From Microbacterium commune (GTDB taxonomy: Bacteria > Actinomycetota > Actinomycetes > Actinomycetales > Microbacteriaceae), in contig NZ_JACSPX010000002.1 in the NCBI RefSeq assembly GCF_014836945.1, positions 88,353-152,352 of the forward strand: a stretch of 64,000 nucleotides of DNA, read 5' to 3'. Shown in pieces: positions 53,673 through 64,000 of the stretch; the first letter of the stretch is position 1, and every line of letters starts with the position of its first letter. Made by a program: the position numbers and the translations under genes. The notes under the pieces were generated by a model, which was not told the origin of the DNA, ran no database searches, and saw nothing but the letters and a program-made list of their open reading frames with translations.

Positions 53673-55373
53673 GTGACCGAGTTCGTTCCCCCGCGCCCAT
53701 GGACCGCAAGCTACGCCGAAGGTGTCCCGCAGGACCTGCCGCCGGTGACCGGTTCGCTGATCGACATCGTCGAGGCGTCGGTGCGCGACTATCCGGATGC
53801 CCCGGCGCTGCAGTTCTTCGGCCGCGAGACGACCTACCGCGAGATGCAGGATGCCATCGAGCGGGCAGCCGCCGGCCTGCGCGACCTCGGTGTCGGCCCG
53901 GGCGATCCGGTGGCGATCGTGCTGCCGAACTGCCCCCAGCACATCATCGCGTTCTACGCCGTGCTGCGTCTCGGCGCCGTGGCGATCGAGCACAACCCGC
54001 TGTACACCCCGCGTGAGCTGCGCAAGCAGTTCGAAGACCACGGCGCCCGCCACGCGATCGTGTGGAGCAAGGTGGTCGAGACCGTGCAGGAGTTCCCCGC
54101 CGATCTCGCGGTCGCGAGCCTGGTCTCGGTCGACGTGACGACGGCGATGCCGCGCAGGATGCAGCTGATGCTGAAGCTGCCGATCGCGAAGGCCCGCGAG
54201 TCGCGTGCGGCGCTCACCTCGAAGGTGCGCGGCGCGATCAGCTGGGACTCGCTGGTGCAGTCCGCACCGCTCCCGGCCACGCACCCGCGTCCCGCAACCG
54301 ACGACCTCGCGATCATCCAGTACACCTCAGGCACCACGGGCACGCCCAAGGGTGCGGCCCTCACCCACCGCAACCTGCTCGCCAACGCTGCGCAGGCTCA
54401 GGCGTGGGTGCCGTCGATCACGCGCGGCGACGGCTGCGTCGTCTACGCGGTGCTGCCCATGTTCCACGCGTACGGGCTCACGCTGTGCCTCACCTTCGCG
54501 ATGTCGATGGGCGCGCGGCTCGTGCTGTTCCCGAAGTTCGAGCCCGACCTCGTGCTGCAGGTGACGAAGAAGCATCCGGCCACCTTCCTGCCGCTCGTGC
54601 CGCCGATCGCCGAACGGCTGCTGGCCGCGGCGAAGGAGAAGGGCGTGTCGCTCGCCGGCACCGAGATCGCGATCTCGGGGGCGATGGCGCTGTCTCACGA
54701 TCTCGTCGTGCCGTTCGAAGAGGCCAGCGGCGGCTATCTCGTCGAGGGCTACGGGCTGAGCGAGTGCTCGCCCGTGCTGATGGCCAACCCCGTCGCCGAG
54801 AACCGGGTGGCCGGAACCGTCGGCCTGCCGCTTCCCGGTACCGAGTGCCGCGTGGTCGACCCCGAGAATCCGACCGTCGACGTGCCGGCAGGCTCTGCCG
54901 GTGAGCTGCTCGTGCGCGGTCCGCAGGTGTTCTCCGGCTACTACGGCAAGCCCGAGGAGACCGAGGCGGTGTTCGTCGACGGCTGGTTCCGCACCGGCGA
55001 CATCGTCACGATCGACGAGGCCGGCTTCGTGCGCATCGTCGACCGCATCAAGGAGCTCATCATCACGGGCGGCTTCAACGTGGCGCCCACCGAGGTCGAG
55101 GTGGCCCTGCGCCAGCATCCGGATGTCGTCGACGCGGCCGTCGTGGGACTGCCGAGCGACCGCTCCGGCGAGGAGGTCGTCGCCGCGATCGTCGTGGAGG
55201 ACGGCAAGGACGTCGATGTCGAGGCCATCCGCGCGTTCGCGCGCAGCATCCTGACCCCGTACAAGGTGCCGCGTCGCGTCTTCGTCGTCGACGAGCTGCC
55301 GAAGTCGCTGATCGGCAAGGTGCTGCGCCGGCAGGTGAAGGAGCGCCTGCTGGCGCTGACCTCGGGCAACTGA
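53673..55373 (+). CDS. Long-chain acyl-CoA ligase (FadD-like)
   Basis: A 566-residue ANL-family adenylate-forming enzyme. The phosphate loop is YTSGTTGTPKGA, then VEGYGLSECSP, the GWFRTGDIV motif, and the catalytic Lys in LPKSLIGKVLRR near the end. It activates a carboxylic acid with ATP and CoA. The chain length it prefers cannot be read. The GTG at 53673 gives the standard length; longer upstream reading would run across the gatC region. Confidence 0.93.
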   Translation: MTEFVPPRPWTASYAEGVPQDLPPVTGSLIDIVEASVRDYPDAPALQFFGRETTYREMQDAIERAAAGLRDLGVGPGDPVAIVLPNCPQHIIAFYAVLRLGAVAIEHNPLYTPRELRKQFEDHGARHAIVWSKVVETVQEFPADLAVASLVSVDVTTAMPRRMQLMLKLPIAKARESRAALTSKVRGAISWDSLVQSAPLPATHPRPATDDLAIIQYTSGTTGTPKGAALTHRNLLANAAQAQAWVPSITRGDGCVVYAVLPMFHAYGLTLCLTFAMSMGARLVLFPKFEPDLVLQVTKKHPATFLPLVPPIAERLLAAAKEKGVSLAGTEIAISGAMALSHDLVVPFEEASGGYLVEGYGLSECSPVLMANPVAENRVAGTVGLPLPGTECRVVDPENPTVDVPAGSAGELLVRGPQVFSGYYGKPEETEAVFVDGWFRTGDIVTIDEAGFVRIVDRIKELIITGGFNVAPTEVEVALRQHPDVVDAAVVGLPSDRSGEEVVAAIVVEDGKDVDVEAIRAFARSILTPYKVPRRVFVVDELPKSLIGKVLRRQVKERLLALTSGN

Positions 55374-55414
55374 ACGGCCAGCACTCTCCCATCCGCACCC
55401 ACTATCGTTGACAG

Positions 55415-57259
<1,845 letters not shown>

Positions 57260-57273
57260 CGCCGCAGACACCA

Positions 57274-57320
57274 GACGCCGTGCGGGACGCGAAAATCCGT
57301 CGTCGAGCGTCCCGCCGGCG

Positions 57321-57322
<2 letters not shown>
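57274..57322. terminator. Bidirectional terminator overlapping the GNAT stop
   Basis: GACGCCG-T-GCGGGACGC pairs with GCGTCCCGC-CGGCGTC (16 bp, one-base bulge, 16-base loop 57291-57306), in the gap between the convergent DEAD-box helicase and GNAT genes. The right arm runs into the GNAT stop codon. Confidence 0.7.
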
Positions 57323-60088
<2,766 letters not shown>

Positions 60089-60138
60089 CTACGAGCGAGC
60101 ACCGACAGGCCACGGGACGCGCGTCCGGCGGCGGATGC

Positions 60139-61236
60139 TCAGGCGTCGACGGGGACGGCCGACACGGTCGTGTCGATCGTGAACTGCCCGAGTACGCGGG
60201 TGCCGACGTAGATGACGGCACTCTGGCCCGGCGCCACGCCGTCGAGCGGCACGTCCGGCACCACGCGCACACCGCCATCGCTCACGTGCGCACGGGCGGG
60301 TACGGGATCGGCGTGCGCGCGGATCTGCACCTCGCACGCGAAGTCGGATGCGTCGGGGGCGGCCCCCGCCCAGGAGAAGCGCTCCCCTGCGATCTCGGTG
60401 ATCGCCAGCGCCTCCTTCGGACCGACGACCACCGTGTTCGACACCGGCCGCACCTCGAGCACGAAGCGCGGCTTGCCGTCGGGGGCGGGTACTCCCAGTC
60501 GCAGACCGCGGCGCTGTCCCACGGTGAACGCGTGCGCGCCCTCGTGCGTGCCGACGACATCGCCGTTGCGGTCGACGACGTCACCCACGGCGGTCCCGAC
60601 CTTCTCGGCCAGCCAGCCGCGGGTGTCTCCATCGGGGATGAAGCAGATGTCGTGGCTGTCCGGCTTCTGCGCGACGGTGATGCCGCGTTCAGCCGCCTCG
60701 GCGCGCACCAGTGCCTTCGAGGGCGTGTCACCGAGGGGGAAATAGGTGTGCGCGAGCTGCTCGGCGTTCAGCACACCGAGCACGTAGGACTGGTCCTTCG
60801 CGGAGTCCGACGCGCGGTGCAGCTCGAGCCCTCCGGCGCCGTCGACGAGACTCGCGTAGTGACCGGTGCAGACCGCGTCGAAGCCGAGTTCGATCGCTCG
60901 CTCCAGCAGAGCCGCGAACTTGATCTTCTCGTTGCAGCGCAGACACGGGTTGGGGGTGCGGCCCGCCCTGTACTCCGAGATGAAGTCCTCGATGACGTCG
61001 TCGCGGAACCGCTCCGAGAAGTCCCACACGTAGAAGGGTATGCCGAGCAGATCCGCCACGCGCCGGGCATCCAGGGCGTCCTCGACGGTGCAGCAGCCGC
61101 GGCTGCCGGTGCGCAGCGTGCCGCCGGCGCGGGACAGCGCGAGGTGCACGCCGACCACCTCGTGTCCGGCGTCGACGGCGCGCGCGGCCGCCACCGCCGA
61201 ATCGACACCGCCGCTCATGGCCGCCAGAACTCGCAT
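60139..61236 (-). CDS. mnmA: tRNA-specific 2-thiouridylase MnmA
   Basis: A 365-residue enzyme that thiolates U34 of Lys, Glu and Gln tRNAs. The PP-loop is [10 protein letters not shown] at the N-terminus. The two catalytic cysteines lie in [13 protein letters not shown] and [12 protein letters not shown]-terminal beta-barrel domain follows. It is encoded next to a cysteine desulfurase, its normal sulfur donor, which fits a shared thiolation route. The ATG at 61236 directly precedes the PP-loop. Confidence 0.96.
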   Translation of the reverse strand: MRVLAAMSGGVDSAVAAARAVDAGHEVVGVHLALSRAGGTLRTGSRGCCTVEDALDARRVADLLGIPFYVWDFSERFRDDVIEDFISEYRAGRTPNPCLRCNEKIKFAALLERAIELGFDAVCTGHYASLVDGAGGLELHRASDSAKDQSYVLGVLNAEQLAHTYFPLGDTPSKALVRAEAAERGITVAQKPDSHDICFIPDGDTRGWLAEKVGTAVGDVVDRNGDVVGTHEGAHAFTVGQRRGLRLGVPAPDGKPRFVLEVRPVSNTVVVGPKEALAITEIAGERFSWAGAAPDASDFACEVQIRAHADPVPARAHVSDGGVRVVPDVPLDGVAPGQSAVIYVGTRVLGQFTIDTTVSAVPVDA

Positions 61237-61274
61237 GGGCTCCAGTCTACGAGCGCCCGGCTGGACGGCTCCCG

Positions 61275-62429
61275 TCAGCGCGAGGCACGCGACACGGCAT
61301 CCGGGATCGCGACGAGAACGGCGTCGACGTCCGCCTCCGTCGACGTCGCCCCGAGGGTTAACCGCAGCACGCTTCGGGCGTCCTGCTCGCTGCGCCCCAT
61401 CGCCAGCACCACGTGGGAGGGCTCGGCGACGCCGGCCTGGCAGGCGGATCCGGTGGATGCCGAGATGCCGGCCATGTCGAGCAGGAACAGCAGGCTCTCC
61501 CCCACCGCTCCCGGGAACAGCAGGTGCGCATTGCCGGGCAGGCGATCGAGCGGATCGCCGAGCAGCGCCGCGGAGGGGACCGCGGCCAGGACGCCGGCGA
61601 TGAGCCGGTCGCGCAGCGCGGCGAGCCGGGTGCTCTCGCGCTCGCGTTCGGCCTCGGCCTCCTCCAGCGCGACGGCGAGGGCCGCCGCCCCCGGCACGTC
61701 CTGCGTCCCGGCGCGGAGACCGCGCTGCTGCGACCCGCCGTGCAGCAGCGGTGCGATCCGGGCGCTGCGGGACACCACCAGCATCCCCGTTCCGACGGGG
61801 GCCCCGATCTTGTGGCCGGCGATGCTCATCGCCACGAGACCCGTGCCGGCGGACGCGTCGCCCCGCAGATCGCGGAAGACGAGGGGCACGTGGCCGCAGG
61901 CTGAGACCGCGTCGAGATGCAGCGGAACCCCGGCCGCCGCAGCCGACAGGCTGAGCGCCCGCGCATCGTTGACCGTGCCGACCTCGTTGTTCGCGACGAG
62001 CGCGGTGGCGACAGCGGCACCGTCCAGCGCGGCGGCGAACATCGCCGTGTCGATCCGCCCGAGGGCGTCCACCGGCACCGGGCGCACCACGGCTCCCTCC
62101 CGCGCCAGGGCCGCGACCGTGTCCGTCGTGGCGTGATGCTCGGCATCCGGCAGCACGATCGCCGCAGCCTCTGCGGTGCGGGCACCCCACAGACCGCGCA
62201 GGGCGGTGTTGATCGACTCCGTGCCGCCGGACGTGAACACGACCTCGATCGGATCGCAGCCGACGACCGCGGCAGCGCGCTCCCGCGAGTCCTCGAGCAG
62301 ACGACGCGCGGCCTGGCCGGCGCCGTGGGTCGACGAAGCGTTGCCGACGATCTCGGACGCCGCGAGCCAAGCGTCGCGTGCACCGGGGCGCAGCGGGGTC
62401 GTCGCCGCGTGATCGAGGTAGTGCCGCAT
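61275..62429 (-). CDS. Cysteine desulfurase (NifS/IscS-like)
   Basis: A 384-residue PLP enzyme that releases sulfur from cysteine. The N-terminus [13 protein letters not shown], the [11 protein letters not shown] loop, the PLP-lysine in [10 protein letters not shown] and the active-site cysteine in STGSACQAG are visible. Adjacent mnmA suggests sulfur delivery to tRNA. The ATG at 62429 is favoured over the overlapping GTG at 62432 because GGAGG lies at a better distance. It is divergent from the glycogen debranching gene. Confidence 0.93.
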   Translation of the reverse strand: MRHYLDHAATTPLRPGARDAWLAASEIVGNASSTHGAGQAARRLLEDSRERAAAVVGCDPIEVVFTSGGTESINTALRGLWGARTAEAAAIVLPDAEHHATTDTVAALAREGAVVRPVPVDALGRIDTAMFAAALDGAAVATALVANNEVGTVNDARALSLSAAAAGVPLHLDAVSACGHVPLVFRDLRGDASAGTGLVAMSIAGHKIGAPVGTGMLVVSRSARIAPLLHGGSQQRGLRAGTQDVPGAAALAVALEEAEAERERESTRLAALRDRLIAGVLAAVPSAALLGDPLDRLPGNAHLLFPGAVGESLLFLLDMAGISASTGSACQAGVAEPSHVVLAMGRSEQDARSVLRLTLGATSTEADVDAVLVAIPDAVSRASR

Positions 62430-62527
62430 CACCCCATCCTCCCATCGCGCCGGCGGCGGGACTGAGGATCACGGCCTCGGAGACGCAGATTCACCGCCGG
62501 GAGGTCTGCACGCCTAGGCTGGTGCGC

Positions 62528-64000
<1,473 letters not shown>

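Overview
The window is chromosomal DNA of a high-GC actinobacterium, most likely a Microbacterium or a close member of the Microbacteriaceae. This is inferred from roughly 70% GC, the actinobacteria-only genes rbpA, pafB/pafC, helY and DUF2017, and the gene order. It looks like core chromosome. No transposase, integrase, phage gene, CRISPR array or rRNA was seen, and no gene-free stretch exceeds about 180 bases. About 61 protein genes (two cut by the window edges) and three tRNAs are supported.

Layout. 1-6 kb: the end of an arginase-family gene, an MFS transporter, a membrane Ser/Thr kinase, an NAD-dependent epimerase and a PAP2/lipid-kinase fusion. 6-9.4 kb: an AraC regulator, a VOC protein and a short UvrA-like ATPase in one run, which looks like a drug-response cassette. 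9.4-13.6 kb: an HdeD-like protein, an atypical SDR, NfeD plus SPFH, a phosphodiesterase and RbpA. 13.6-23.3 kb: a long minus-strand run HAD-trmI-FKBP-pafB-pafC-tatA-tatC-helY-lnt. In many actinobacteria this neighbourhood also carries the Pup-proteasome genes between trmI and the FKBP/pafBC genes. Here they are absent. 23.4-34.2 kb: a PAC2 protein, UppP, an M20 peptidase, tRNA-Leu, a GT2, an SRPBCC protein, an MbfA-like iron transporter, an SF2 helicase, a GDSL hydrolase, an rRNA methylase, a sirtuin and a phosphoglycerate-mutase-like phosphatase.

34.2-45 kb is the clearest functional unit: a leucine/branched-chain catabolic island. CoA-ester lyase, MaoC hydratase, acyl-CoA dehydrogenase and both subunits of a biotin-dependent acyl-CoA carboxylase lie in one overlapping operon. 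It is divergent from a TetR regulator across an 18-bp near-perfect palindrome and a second half-conserved copy. Next to it lie the E1 alpha, E1 beta and E2 genes of a branched-chain 2-oxoacid dehydrogenase with a divergent Lrp/AsnC regulator. Together these enzymes would take branched-chain 2-oxoacids to acyl-CoA and, for leucine, on to acetyl-CoA and acetoacetate.

45-64 kb: an alpha/beta hydrolase, a small orphan protein, tRNA-Arg, oligoribonuclease, tRNA-His, a zincin-ClpS-DUF2017 operon, a small P-loop kinase, DNA polymerase IV, the gatCAB operon, an acyl-CoA ligase, a DEAD-box RNA helicase, a GNAT, NAD-dependent DNA ligase, mnmA with a cysteine desulfurase (a tRNA 2-thiolation pair), and the start of a glycogen debranching enzyme running off the end.

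I found no clearly new defence or mobile system. The most useful leads are the absent proteasome block, the paired TetR operators, the AraC-VOC-UvrA-like cassette, the SDR lacking the usual catalytic tyrosine spacing, and a marked local excess of the hexamer GGATGC.
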